Assembly (NCBI GenBank): GCA_037893245.1
Contig: JBAIAA010000700.1
Location: 186,001-250,000 of the forward strand
DNA from: Crossaster papposus
Lineage: Eukaryota; Echinodermata; Asteroidea; Velatida; Solasteridae
Length of the DNA stretch: 64,000 nucleotides
Direction: 5' to 3'
The position numbers and the translations under genes were made by a program. Positions 34,338 to 46,512 of this stretch are shown here, one piece after another; within the stretch, counting starts at the first letter, position 1, and every line of letters starts with the position of its first letter. The notes beneath the pieces were generated by a model. It was not told where the DNA came from and did not search any database. It worked only from the letters and a program-made list of their open reading frames with translations.

Positions 34338-34554
34338 TTAACATCACTGAGACCAGATGCGGGATTATTTTTAACGCAACTCGATCCGAAGCGGGTTCAG
34401 GCCGCCAGTACCGGGAAGCACACCCACGCATTTCCGGCCTTGCGCGCTGCTGACAGACATTTCCGGCCTTGCTCGTTACATGTTTATGCGTCATCCGTTT
34501 TGAATCTGGGCAAAACTTTGCGTTTATATACGTCATCCGGCGCGAACTGGTTAA
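34338..34554. mobile_element. Family B element, inverted orientation, left end degraded
   Basis: The inverse of the 30905 copy: GGGAAGCACACCCACGCATT, then ATGCGTCATCCGTTTTGAAT, ending CCGGCGCGAACTGG TTAA. After that TTAA the sequence CCAGTTTGTGCTGG resembles a second family B start. Confidence 0.7.
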
Positions 34555-37284
34555 CCAGTTTGTGCTGGGATAAATTGTAGAATGACTGAGCCCAGGCACG
34601 GGTTTCTTTTTCACAAACATTGAAGACACTTCACCCCCCCCCCCCCCCCCCCCCCCCACTTGCCTCTCTCCACCCAGGAGCATAAATGGGTACCGGCATT
34701 AGCTAGGGAGTAACCTGCGATGGACTAGCATCCCGTCCCAGGGAGAATCTCCACGTAGAAATATTCTCAGTGGTTTAACGCTACTAAAACCAGAATTAAA
34801 CCCCGGCGTCGTGAACCACATTGGCTCGGGACAGACTTTGTTAAAATGTTCTTGCAGCCCACCTGACCAAAGATTTGTTAAAAAGTCACCGGTCGGTCGT
34901 TCTGCCGAAATCTGTTACTAGAAACGCACACAGGTGTGCACCAGGTTTTCATGTTGCATCTCAATTAGGTAAAATGCCAGTGCTTGTTCGCTGTCTCTGT
35001 TGCAAACAGCAACAGGAAGAAGTGGCTATAATATTGTCGCAACGGTATCGAGCTAGCGATGACGCAATGGTGAGTGGTAACGCCGGCCAGGATATGACAA
35101 CATTACCAGACGACATTTCTGATGAAAAGTACTCGTAAATCTCAGAATTTGTTTGTGTCACCGTAGAAAAGAAAAAAATAGTAAGTGCTTTTGCCAGCAG
35201 GAAAAAATATGATTGGTTTATGGGGCATTGTTTAAACTGAGGGATTGTTTTCAGCTGGGACTTTTAACGTCTGTAGTGTGGGATTTTTTTAGCTTTGGCC
35301 AACACACAAAATAATGATTGGTTTACAACAAGAGAGTTTTTTTTTAACTTGGGCTTTGTTTTCAGGTACAATGTAAGGCTTCCAACCAACAAAATATGAA
35401 ATTTGGAAGTGTGGCATTTTTTAAACCAAGGCTTTGTTTTCAACTTGGGTTCCATGTTGCGATCTAATGAGCTTTAATTTTAATTTCCATCTGTGTGCCG
35501 GCACAGGAAATGGACGTACGTCAACAAACAGGGAAAATCTTCAAATGGTTAGTGTCGGTCGACCAGTCATTTCGCTAAGCTGTGCTCCCTTCCGGTAGAT
35601 TTGTGCCGAATAAAAGTTGTCCTTTGTACGGTACCGCGCAGACTTTCCAAAAGATGTTTAAAACCTCTCTCATTTGCGTACAAAACCCATTACAAGATAC
35701 TGTTTTATTTGCAGATTTAAGTGCTTGAGCTCTCCAAGATAGAATTCATGCTTAGAACATAATTGTGACCCTAATTCCAAAACAGGGTGGGATCCATTCA
35801 GTTTGATGAGAGAGGGGTACCTGGGTCACGTCCGAGATTGACCCTTCAATCCGATTACAGAGTACGGTACATGTAGATCGCAAACCGAGGCCGACCTTCG
35901 TCACTTCGACCACACACGGAAGGAACAGGCTGAGGGAGTTTACTTCTAATCGGTTTCTTGTTGGGATGACCGTTGAGTGGTCAGGGAGTCTGGACGGTGT
36001 CCCATTGCCCCAGATTCACAGAGGTCAATTTCTGTCTTGAAGCTGCTACCAAATCTGCTAAGCATTAAAAATAGTTGCTTAGCAGGAAGAGGTTACCGGT
36101 CAAATTATAATTGCATTTTAACCCTAACCCCTAGGCCTTTTTGCTAGGATCTATCCTTAACCCTAACCCCCTAGGACTTACTTTGGGCTAAAGAACTGCG
36201 TACTACAGAATACTACTTAGTATTTTGTAGCATTGGGTCTCTCCGTGACTGATGATTGGGTGTGTACTGACAGAGTACAGATACTGCCAACTACAAAATA
36301 CTAATAGTGGCAATACAGGTCAGTAATACTTACCTGGCAAAAAAATGCAGTAGTCCAGCCTTGACCCATTGCTGTGTCCCAAGTGACAATTTTTGCTGTA
36401 AAGTTTAGAACACCTTACACAGCATACATGGGCCATGCACACTCAGCAAGCAGAGGGACCCAATGCTAAAAAGTACTACGAGTGCAATAAGGGGTGAAGT
36501 ACCAAATACTAAAAATTACTACAGGCATTGCACACAAGTCAGTGAGAGTACTGCATACTACTTTTTACTACTAGTAGTAAAAAGTAGCATTAGGTAGGGT
36601 TAGGGTTAATACTGCAAAACTTCTTCCATTTAAAAAAAATTAAAAAAATTAGATACAGCCTGAATCGTCCAACCTGGAATTAGAGGGGAAAGCACTACCT
36701 CAATCCTGCAAAATGCCCTGACCATCGCCGCCGATTGCGTCATGAATCTCTGAACAAAATCATTGTGTATTTTCAACGCGTAGATCATACCAATATCCAG
36801 GTCGCGCGGATTCATTAATATGTAGATGAGCTGCAATTGACGTCAACCGCTTGTCAACCCTGTTTATACCTGTAAGTAAAAGATTCATTTCAAATTTTTG
36901 TCTCCCTTTTTTTCTTTTTCTATTGAATTAACGACCTTTTCCCAGATTCTGGTAAGCAGTGATTAAAGTAAGCAGTGATTTATTGCTCTTAGGAATTTCC
37001 TGTAGATTAGGAGAGCGAAAGAAAAAGTGCGCTTTAACCTTTCATAATTGTTTGTTTCTTTTACCCCAAAGCCTTCTGTAACTTAAGGCAAGTCTTAGCA
37101 AGGGGAAAATTTGTGATCTGGATTATGATGAAGTGATGAATATGAATATTCAAAAAGAGAACGATATTATGTTTTTGAGAAAATTTCTGAAACTCTGTTC
37201 TATAGAGACAAATTATTAGGTATTTAAATAATTTAACATTCTTGGAAAAATAAAACACATTCAATTGCAGTAATAATTGAAGGC
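34555..37284. other. No gene recognised
   Basis: Holds a C-run at 34636-34658, 'gcgatggactagcatcccgtcccaggga' (a segment typical of repeats), degenerate duplicated text at 35180-35460, TTAACCCTAACCCC twice at 36118-36170, and a stretch rich in TACTA/TAGTA (36190-36600) that includes the palindrome TTTTTACTACTAGTAGTAAAAA split over 36560-36582. Short open frames lack similarity to anything I know. Confidence 0.4.
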
Positions 37285-37647
37285 TTTACCGGTAGTATAC
37301 ACCATTTGCAGATGTCGAAACATTTTACTACCGAATCAGGAAATATCTTTGGTATTTAAAAGTAAATAATGATTCTAGGCATCCGGCAAAATTATTGCAC
37401 TACATGATATCCTGATATCCTAGATATCCGCAAAAGAAAAAAGATTAGCAAAAACAAATGCCCGACGCTGGTTGAAAACGAATGGCGTTTTTCTGGCGTT
37501 TTTTTCGGCATCCATGATTTTAAAACTTCAGGCAGGTCAGTAATAAATGATATTTATTACTTATTACTATAAAAAAACAACTCCCAAAATCCAACCATTA
37601 CTGATATTTCAAGCAATTATCAATGGTACATTATATCCTACCTTTAA
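37285..37647. mobile_element. Family A element, AGGTAGTATACACC subtype, degraded
   Basis: The left end 'accggtagtatacaccatttgcag' has lost its exact TTAA; the right end 'tatatcctaccttTTAA'-like ends in TTTAATT. The interior is recognisable. Confidence 0.65.
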
Positions 37648-38864
37648 TTTGTTGGTGTTTTTTTTATTCGAATTTACAAAATAACTCAAGAATGATGAAT
37701 TGGTTTTTCACATTTAAAAAAAAAAAAAAAAATATTTGAGCTGTAACTTCAACAGGTTTAGTTTTGAACTTTTTCTTTGGATTTTAAGTGGTGTTATTAT
37801 TGAAAACAAACAAAATGCAAGAACTGGCAATATCATACCCATATTCCTTTAAAAGCCCTTTTGTTAGTTAGCGTGTTAGCGTGCTAAGAACCCGAATGAT
37901 TGGAAGTTTCCGTGAACAAACACGCTGCTCACCATCGCGGCCAGCTAACGCGTTATGGATGTGGCCGTTTAGCCAAGTGTCGTTACACTTTGATTCCCCC
38001 CTTGTGCGCACCCCTCGCCCTCCCTTCGACCCCCTACGGCGTGGAATCTTAGACGGATACACGCTGTGCGCCCAGTTTTAACTTGAGTTTCCCGACTAGG
38101 AGGAAGTTTGGGGAACCGTTTGCTCTGGCTCGGGGCCAGACCGTGATAAGCTGTAGCCGTTGGCCTAGCCGCTGTGACCTGACACTGCTAACTGTAGTAC
38201 CGATACATGTTTTAGCCTTAGCCTCGTTCAGACCTAATATCTGCGGCTCATGCTTTCACCTTGTAAGTTGTAGAGCCAAGTGTTCAAAATCGCTTGCAAT
38301 TTTATTTTTGAAGGGGCTCACTTTATTTGGGGTACAGTACACAGAACTACAAAATACTTAATTCTCATCATAGGCCAGTGTAGTAAGAGTACAGGTAGTG
38401 CGTACTGTTACTCAAATAGTATTTTGTAGTAATGGGTGACGTTAAGCTTAATTCACACTGTACAATTAAACAATGTCCTCTTCCAAATTCCAACATTTTA
38501 GGTAATGCTGCTTTATTTTGTCTGCTGTAGCCCGTTGTCTTGTGACTAACTTTATCTACCTGACTGACTGATCACTTCTACAAAATATGGAGCGTCAGAT
38601 TTCTTGTGGGAGTAAACACTTTTAGAAGTTCTGGTTTTGAGGTGCTTGTTAATCTGTTGGCTATCTTGAGTAGTGGTCAGTTCTGGCCATACCATTGTCT
38701 AGTGGTCAACCTTTGGTCTGGCCAGCCTCACACAGGTGTATGCAAATTGCATTGTCCATGTTTTTGTCCTTCCAGGTTGGGTCTGAATTGGGTGTCTGGT
38801 CTTGACCCAGGATTAGCCCCCACTAAACAGGTGCACAACTTTGTTTTCATTGTTAACTGGGCTA
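37648..38864. other. No gene recognised
   Basis: A GC-richer patch at 37900-38280 with CpG lacks clear exon structure. A TACTA-rich block at 38320-38440 resembles 36190-36600. Confidence 0.35.
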
Positions 38865-39230
38865 TTAAAGGTTGCTTACACCATTTGAAGATATTGAAAA
38901 ATAATACTACCGAATTATTGAGAAATATCTTACTTATTTGAAAGTAAATATTGATTCTAGCCATCCAGCAAAATTATTGCTCTAGATATCGTGTACATAG
39001 TTGTTACGAAAAATGAATAACAAAAATTAAAAATATCAAATTCGCCGGACGGCGACCGCCAAACAACAAGAAAAACAAGAATAACTTCCCGACACCGATT
39101 GAAAATGAACGCCTTTTTATTGCTTGTTTTCTTGGTATCCATTATTGTAAAACTTCGGGCACAATATTTACTATAATTTCACCCATTCCTGATAATTTAA
39201 GCAATTACCAATGGTGTATCCTACTTTTAC
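38865..39230. mobile_element. Family A element whose right end runs into a tandem array
   Basis: TTAAAGGTTGCTTACACCATT at the left, typical interior (ATTCGCCGGACGGCGACCGC), then 'accaatggtgtatcctac' at the right without TTAA, continuing straight into repeated copies of that right end. Confidence 0.75.
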
Positions 39231-39670
39231 ATGGATACACACGTTCCTGATAGTTCAAGCAATTACCAATGGTGTATCCTACCTTTACATCCACCCATTC
39301 CTGATAATTCAAGCAATTACCAATGGTGTATCCTACCTTTACATGGATACACCCATTCCTGATAGTTCAAGCAATTACCAATGGTGTATCCTACCTTTAC
39401 ATCCACCCATTCCTGATAATTCAAGCAAATACCAATGGTGTATCCTACCTTTACATCCACCCATTCCTGATAATTCAAGAAATTACCAATGATGTATTCT
39501 ACCTTTACATCCACCCATTCCTGATAATTCAAGCAAATACCAATGGTGTATCCTACCTTTACATCCACCCTTTCCTGATAATTCAAGAAATTACCAATGA
39601 TGTATTCTACCTTTACATCCACCCATTCCTGATAATTCAAGCAATTACCAATGGTGTATCCTACCTTTAA
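39173..39670. repeat. Tandem array of the family A right terminus (54/58-bp units, ~9 copies)
   Basis: Units 'cacccattcctgataattcaagcaattaccaatggtgtatcctaccttta' (54 bp) and a 58-bp form carrying 'catggatac' repeat about nine times. The last unit ends in a proper CCTTTAA at 39661-39670. Confidence 0.9.
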
Positions 39671-40973
39671 GGACTTTATTATGCTGCTAAGCAGGACTTT
39701 TGTAAAGAAAAAAATTGCTTGGAATAGGATAATTATGAGGATAAATGCACTGTGGATTACTGTGCGTGTTCTTTTACCGCAATTCTATTTTTGTATTCTA
39801 GGTTGCAGGTGGTTTTCAGAATTCTTGGAAGTAACCCAGTATGACCCACAGATGGGCAACAGTACCCCTAAAGTTTACCAAAGAATAACAAGTACGTGTA
39901 TGGAGGGCCAAAATGGCAAAAAGTATTACTCATGACCATACAAATGTTAATAACCCTACCCAGTACCCATACTTAAAATTCTAAAGTAATGGTTTTATGA
40001 AATTAAAGTTGATTTATTTTAACATTTAAAGTTGTCGTGCATTAGCTTCAGAAAATTGTACAAATTTCGACAACTTTTGGTTACATAAAAACTTATTAGA
40101 CTTAAATTCTGCATAACAATTTTGTTGACAGTTACATTTTTCCTTCAGCCATTTCTAACTGATGTCCTCTGTATGACTAAACAAGTTGATCTGATATACA
40201 TGTACGGTACCTTACCCTGTAGAGACATGAACACGATAGGGACAATAGGACTGAATATGTCTCCGTAGGGTAAATTCCTTTGGTGAATACTGTAGGTCTC
40301 CAGAAGGATTTCACAAAATGGATTTTACTCAAAAACTAGGGTTAGTGTTTGGGTTAGGGTTAGGGTATAATATAAGGTATATTTGGTCCAAATTTCAACC
40401 CAGGAAAGTAATTGCGGGTTAAGCAGGAGCCTTTTGAACAATATTTTTGACAGTCCACATATTTTGAGAACAATGCATATTTCCGCAGTGATACAAACTC
40501 AAAAATTGATGCACTTTTTAACATTTTTATTTGCTTTTTTTCGTTGTGCAATAAACAGTTTTCGATGTTGAAATATTGCATTTTTATTATACACGTACCG
40601 GTACATGTATCAACAAGAGCCAGAAAATAGATACAGTACAAGGAGGTTTACATGTACATCATAAAAACGAATTTATTTTGGTTGGACCATGTAAATGTAC
40701 AGTCTGACATAAGTACACGTATTGACTGTCTGGTGCAAAGTCTACATGTACACTGTATGTGCAATAATAGGCACATGTGATCTGTATGTAGTATATTTAT
40801 AGTACACTTAAGTGCATTCAGTCAGTGCATGCTGTAGTGTACCAATACCTGTACAGTAAATTCAACTGATCCGCAGATGTGCAATACCATAAAATACCAA
40901 ACGCCCACACACACATTGCACATAAACCCACTCCACAAAAAAGAGTATTATGTCACAAAAAAAGATAAATTAT
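39671..40973. other. No gene recognised
   Basis: AT-rich; 'gggttagggttagggtataata' at 40350-40372; ACATGTAC-type palindromes from 40590 on. Confidence 0.4.
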
Positions 40974-41256
40974 TATACCTCCAAATGGGCACTTTGGGAG
41001 ACAATCCCATAGAGTCGTGCACAATCTTTATTGTAACCTAACCCGTTTTTACCTGGAGCTTTTTCCACGAAATTTCATATTTATGCTATTTAGACCCAAA
41101 TCTGTCTTCTCCGAGCAAAAATAACTCCCAAATATCGTTTTGTGGGGTAGCTAGACACTTAGGGAGACACTGAAATGTCTCCCTAAGTGCCACTGTCTCC
41201 CAAGTGAATCAAAACTATCGCTAATTTGTCTCCCAAAGTGCCTATTTGGAAGAATT
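40974..41256. mobile_element. Foldback element with nested perfect hairpin
   Basis: Outer arms GGCACTTTGGGAGACAA and TTGTCTCCCAAAGTGCC lie about 220 bp apart. Inside, CACTTAGGGAGACA-ctgaaa-TGTCTCCCTAAGTG is a perfect 14-bp hairpin whose arm resembles the outer arm. Non-coding. Confidence 0.65.
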
Positions 41257-42366
41257 AAGTTATATACATGGTTGGAAAGCCCACAACATAAGCTTTCATT
41301 TGGTGTATAATATAGCTACATAAACCATTTTATTTTGGAGATATGACATGTTTACATATTAATTACTTCCTTGGCGTTCAAATTACACAACTGAGAAAAC
41401 AGCCTTTGAAATAGCCGGCTCTGTTGTAGTACAACAGAACGATGCACACAAAATGGTTGTTTTTTCTACTTTATTTATGAAAATCAACATTCCTTTGAAT
41501 AAAATCTGAAACTAAATGTATTAAAGATGTCATTCTTGACAAAAAATGAAAGTCACATTTTGATGAAATGTTTATCCTCTCAATGTTTGGTAGACCTTTA
41601 CATGATAATGCACAGCGCGACTTATATACCCTTTTTTGTAGTCTAGCTGGTCGCATATGCAAAAACTGCTTGTCTGCATAGTACACTGCACAGCTTGCTC
41701 TATACTCACTGTAATCTGCAGTACATGTACATGTACATGTACCGGTACATGTACTGGTACCTGTGCTTTGTGAAGTTCACGGCCATGCTAATGGGATGAT
41801 ACGGCTGTGGGGCCTGACTGCTTTGACTTCTGACTTTTGGCCTCTGGGTTAGGCCTGCAGATATAAGATCATCCGATGTGGGATTTTTTTTTTTTTAATG
41901 AGTTTTTGGAGTGTGACGGTTATGTGTTTAGATGCGTGCAATGTGTGTATTTTTGTATTGATGCGTAGTGTATACCCTACTATGATAGATTTTCATATTA
42001 ACAAATTTGATACAAAAGATACAAATTTCGTACAGAAAACGGGTTGGCACAGCTTCAAGTTTCACCTCGATATAAGGAGACAAACAACGCTTTATTTCGG
42101 ACTGGCCACCACACTGGCTGTGCCAATATGTAATGAATAATGAATACAGTAGGCTAGAGATCAGTGGTAACCCATGGAAATCATTAGATGTCTTGTTATC
42201 CTACCCCCTTGGGTTTAAGCACTACCACTACCAGGGACCTGTTGGGAACACCCAGACATGTACAGAAAAAAATTGTTTACTCTTCTTCAATTTACAAATT
42301 ACAGCGCAATTCAACTGTTTTTTTTGTAAATAATTGTTAACATTGGTCATTCCACTTAAAATTTGT
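41257..42366. other. No gene recognised
   Basis: Contains an ACATGT/CCGGTA palindrome cluster at 41710-41760 and short open frames. Confidence 0.4.
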
Positions 42367-42664
42367 GGAGTGTCGTGGCCGGGCGGTTAAGAACTCGGTT
42401 TTCTGTTCCGCAGAGCGTGGGTTCGAGTCCCGGTGTCGACACGTGTGTCCTTAAGCAAGGCAATTAAACCACTATTGCTTCGTCCTTCGGATGGGACGTA
42501 AAGCTGTAGGTCCCGTGCGTTGTGTAATGCACGTAAAAGAACCCAGTAACACTCTTCGCTAAGAGAAGGGGTTTGCCCCGGTGTTCCTGGCAGCGCCTCG
42601 GAATAGGCAACTAGATAGATGGCGCTTTACAAATGCATGATCATCATCATCATCATCTTCTTCA
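42367..42664 (+). mobile_element. tRNA-derived SINE, full length
   Basis: Nearly identical to the NMD3-intron copy at 12046: B box GGTTCGAGTCC at 42420-42430, the same body and an (ATC)n tail of slightly different length. High identity implies recent activity. Confidence 0.85.
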
Positions 42665-43220
42665 AGTACCATATTTGAAGGTGAAATCCCTTTGATCTCC
42701 ACCCTTCCAAATTCACATTGAAGTTGTACACCATTGCTTACTCGAATGGCAAGTCTCTTTAATGTCAGCCCAACAAACTGGTCATAGATCATCCTATGTT
42801 TAAAGTAGTCTATTGCTCTGGGTTTAAAGGTGACACCACTTTTGAATTTCAAACCAGGCACTTGTGTACACACTTGTACCGGATCGATCTAGCAAATGAC
42901 AAGTCCCTTTAATCTCATGAACACAGTGCATTGGGAATTTGACCTTAGAGGCAGAGATGTAAATGAGAGACTGACTTGGGATATGTGTGTGTGTGTGTAC
43001 ACATGGCAATTTGTTTGCATGACAGTGGGAAACAGCATTGTGGAAATTCCACCCATGGTTAACTAATAATATCCATATCATGATATCATGTATAGCATGG
43101 TACTGGTACATGTGATAGGGTACATGAATGTGTATACATGTACTGGTACAGTGTTCTGAGTACACAAACCATGTTCTTCCAGCAACTGGTTATTGGATTC
43201 GGCCAAGTGTGCATATTTAT
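42665..43220. other. No gene recognised
   Basis: Includes (GT)n at 42981-42997 and TACATGTAC-type palindromes. No coding evidence. Confidence 0.35.
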
Positions 43221-43653
43221 GTGACCTGTCATCACAAAATGAGCGTAAAGTCGGCAAAATAAAAAATTGAGATATGGGTATTTCTAAATTCTGTGGAAAC
43301 AGAGCTTTCCAATGGTATAAAACACTTGGAGGTTTGATACTCAATATTTTTTAAATTTTAATTTGTTAGTCTGGAGTCTTTAATACAGAGATTATGACTA
43401 TGAGAAAACGAACATTTCTTGCGAGAAATTGTGTGAAAGGCATAGCAAGGCATAGTCAAAATTGTCTCAAAAACTAATTGTTTTTTATCTGATCGTCCTG
43501 AAAAATTGGGAATTGATTGTTGGGGATTTAGTCTTAACAAAAACTACGGTATATAATCTCAAAATCGACCACCCCTTCAAATTTTGACTTTGACTGGCCA
43601 TACTGGGAAATCACTCCGTGCGACTTTACGCTCATTTTGTGATGACAGGTCAC
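43221..43653. mobile_element. Family G foldback element (subtype with ATGAGCGTAAAGTCG arms)
   Basis: GTGACCTGTCATCACAAAAT at the left and its perfect inverse ATTTTGTGATGACAGGTCAC at the right. The inverted arms extend through GAGCGTAAAGTCG. The interior 'gagctttccaatggtataaaacacttgg' is shared with 44575-45200. Confidence 0.85.
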
Positions 43654-44118
43654 ATATATGCCAAAGTAGTGTTTTGCATACTATTACTAAGTTTACATGT
43701 TAATACTGACTAGTAGTACTGGTGTTACATGTAACTGTGGTAGTAAGGATGTTTCTGGCCATATGCTTGAAAATATGGTTTCACTGTTACATTTTATGTA
43801 TGTGCTTTTATTCAGTTGGTATAGTGTACTGGTACATGTCCCAGTCCCAATTTGGCAAGGTTTCTATTTTAAAATTCTGAATTTATTTTATGGATAATAT
43901 AATCTTATGGATAATATAATCTATTGAAATTAATGGGTCTCTATTTCTACTGGTACTTGTGTTTGTTCACGTACTAATATTTTGTTCACTTTTTACATAT
44001 TTGCCACCAGACAATATACAAATATGCAGTGTAATAAAATGTTCTCTAAATGTACATGTACATGTATTTAGAGAATAAATTAATGTAAATAGCAAATATT
44101 TAAATTCCGGCAAAAGGT

Positions 44119-44143
44119 GGAGGGGGGGGGGGGGGGGGGGGGG
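44119..44143. repeat. Poly-G tract
   Basis: About 24 consecutive G preceded by 'aaaggtggag'. One of several long homopolymer G or C runs in the window. Confidence 0.9.
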
Positions 44144-44240
44144 GTGAAATTTGTGATGTACCGGTAGACAATGTTATGAACAAAGTTTGATGTACTTGTC
44201 ATGCAGATGATATTGTAAAAGCATATAAAATATTGTTATG

Positions 44241-44382
44241 GACGTAAAGCTGTAGGTCCCGTTCGTTGTGTAATGCACGTAAAATAACCCAGTAACACTC
44301 TTCGCTAAGAGAAGGGGTTCGCCCCGGTGTTCCTGGCAGCGCCTCGGAATAGGCAACTAGATAGATGGCGCTTTACAAATGC

Positions 44383-44420
<38 letters not shown>
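44241..44420 (+). mobile_element. 3' fragment of the tRNA-derived SINE
   Basis: Starts within the body ('gacgtaaagctgtaggtcccgt'), lacks the tRNA-like head, and ends with an (ATTG)n tail of about eight units instead of (ATC)n. Confidence 0.8.
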
Positions 44421-44421
<1 letters not shown>

Positions 44422-44574
44422 ATTGTTATGCAATTTTCTAAAATCCATCTTTAGTGTACATGTACAGTTATTGAAGAAAATCGCTAAAACGAAAGTCACT
44501 CTGGTGTGTGTGATAGATCCAACAACTAATATCATATGTCGTAGTCAGGGCACCATACCAATATGTGACCTGTC

Positions 44575-45200
44575 ACCACAATATGAGAGTAAAGTCGGAA
44601 AATTGAAAATTGAGATATTGGTATTTTCAATTTCTTGAGAAAGAGAGCTTTCCAATGGTATATAACACTTGGTGGTTTTGTGATAAATACATTTTACAGC
44701 GCTCTAGAAAGTCATGGGTTTCACAACACTTGTTTGTGAGAAAACTTACTTATAAACATCCTAAACAAAACACACAAAAGATTGCCAAACAGGACAAGTA
44801 AGGTTTGGTTGAGCATAGCAACGGCTATGTTCTAATCATTATTTCTTCCTGAAACTTCCCACAAATACAAACTATTGTATAATCAACATAATATCGAAAT
44901 TTATAAAACATGGGACAGTTACGAAGACCTAATTTGCATATTTAATTACCGTGTTAATTAGACTACTGATGGACTTTAATCCAAACACTAACTACGCAAA
45001 CACTACTTAAAATCACGTAATTTAAGAGGTTTTCGATCATCTGATTGCACCCAAAAAATAGGAATATGTAGAGGAGGACTTAGGCTTTCCAAATTATGCA
45101 AAATCTCAAAATTGTCTACCCCTTCATATTTTGACTTTGGATGGCCATATCTCCAAATCACATTGTGCGACTTTACTCTCATTTTGTGGTGACAGGTCAC
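44575..45200. mobile_element. Family G foldback element (subtype with ATGAGAGTAAAGTCG arms)
   Basis: GTGACCTGTCACCACAATAT at the left, ATTTTGTGGTGACAGGTCAC at the right, flanked by ATAT on both sides. About 626 bp; the interior is related to 43221-43653 but longer. Confidence 0.85.
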
Positions 45201-45546
45201 ATATGGCCACACATTAGTACCCTTACATGTATGTCTCATTGCACACTATTTAAACTGGTGCACAAACTCGGAAGCAATTCCAAACCAGGCCACCGGTTCT
45301 TCGCCACGAGCGTAGCGAATTGCTCTGTGGCCTACTGCGCTCCATTTGGCACCGGTTACCGACCACAGAGTGGAGTCCGGTGTCAAGCCACAGTCACGCT
45401 ATGCTTATTGACAGGACGTTCTAACTTCAAACCTAACTTTTTGTTCAACCTTTTCCTTCTTCAAATGAAAAACGACAAAAATACCTAAACAATAAATGGT
45501 CCAGTAGCCTACATGTACCGGTACATGTATGGGCAGCTTTAAATTA

Positions 45547-45918
45547 TTAACCCTAACCCTCTCAAATCCTCCAATATCCTCTTTGTTTGCTCATGCTCTA
45601 TGCACATTCTCCTCGGAACTTCAGTCAAGGTTTAAGTTGTATGTATCCATAATAGGAAACGACCAAGGGTCATGTGTGCAGACCCTTGTTGTAATGTAAT
45701 AGGGCACTTAGCAGTTGTTTGTTCCATGTTTGGCTGCTTTATAGCTCAATGGTAAACCCACTGCAGGATTTTGCAGGATTCAGGCAGTGGTCACCAGTAA
45801 TAAATATTGGAGGATTTTGTAGGATTCAGGTTACATGGAGTTTTAACACTTTGAAATTGCAGGATTTTGCAGGATTTAGGTTATGTGTAAGAAAATTAGG
45901 TTAGGGTGTTGTGGTTAA
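45547..45918. mobile_element. Family C TTAA-flanked element
   Basis: TTAACCCTAACCCTCTC at the left and GGGTGTTGTGGTTAA at the right (diverged). The interior has several 'gcaggattttgcaggattcagg' units. Confidence 0.6.
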
Positions 45919-46512
45919 AATAGTGCTTCAGTACCGGTAAGCAATAAAAAAAATTGCTTAGCAAAAACATTGATGAACTGTCAGGAACTGCAGATATAAA
46001 ATTATAATGTTTTTTCTTCTGTTGAAAAGAATTTGACAAATTTTGTTCTTTTGTTGTTGTTGAAGCCATATGAAATAAAATGTTGTTTCCCAATGATGTT
46101 TTGTTTGCCCCCAAAAAAAGTTGTGTGTGTGCTTTCCTTAGAAACACTATTTTGACCTGAACTCTTCGGACATTGTAAAAAAAAATTCTTATTCTTCAAA
46201 TCCTTTATTTGTGTCAAATGAGAGGACTAGCACAGCAAGTCTACCCAGTAACCTTTCACCCCAGCCCCCAGAACCGATCCCTAGATTAACTGGCGGTGGG
46301 GTCACATGTGGTCATTCACCCTAGTGCCTGCCATTGTATTAGTTCTATGCGAGTCTTGGAATTGCTGGCAGTCTGTGGGATTCTGTAATAGTCACTAGCT
46401 GACAATTGTTTATGTGGAAATACATGCATATTTGCTGAGACAAGTCTGTAGTTAGTACAAGACTTGTCATGGAATGTTGCTGTTTTAAGGTAGGGACATT
46501 ATTATATTTGCC
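45919..46512. other. No gene recognised
   Basis: AT-rich with no coding evidence. Confidence 0.35.

Noticed and set aside
34167..34580. 137-codon plus-strand open frame
   Set aside because: Half of it is the inverted family B element; no protein features.
39211..39670. Repetitive peptides on both strands
   Set aside because: Translation of the tandem array of a mobile-element end.
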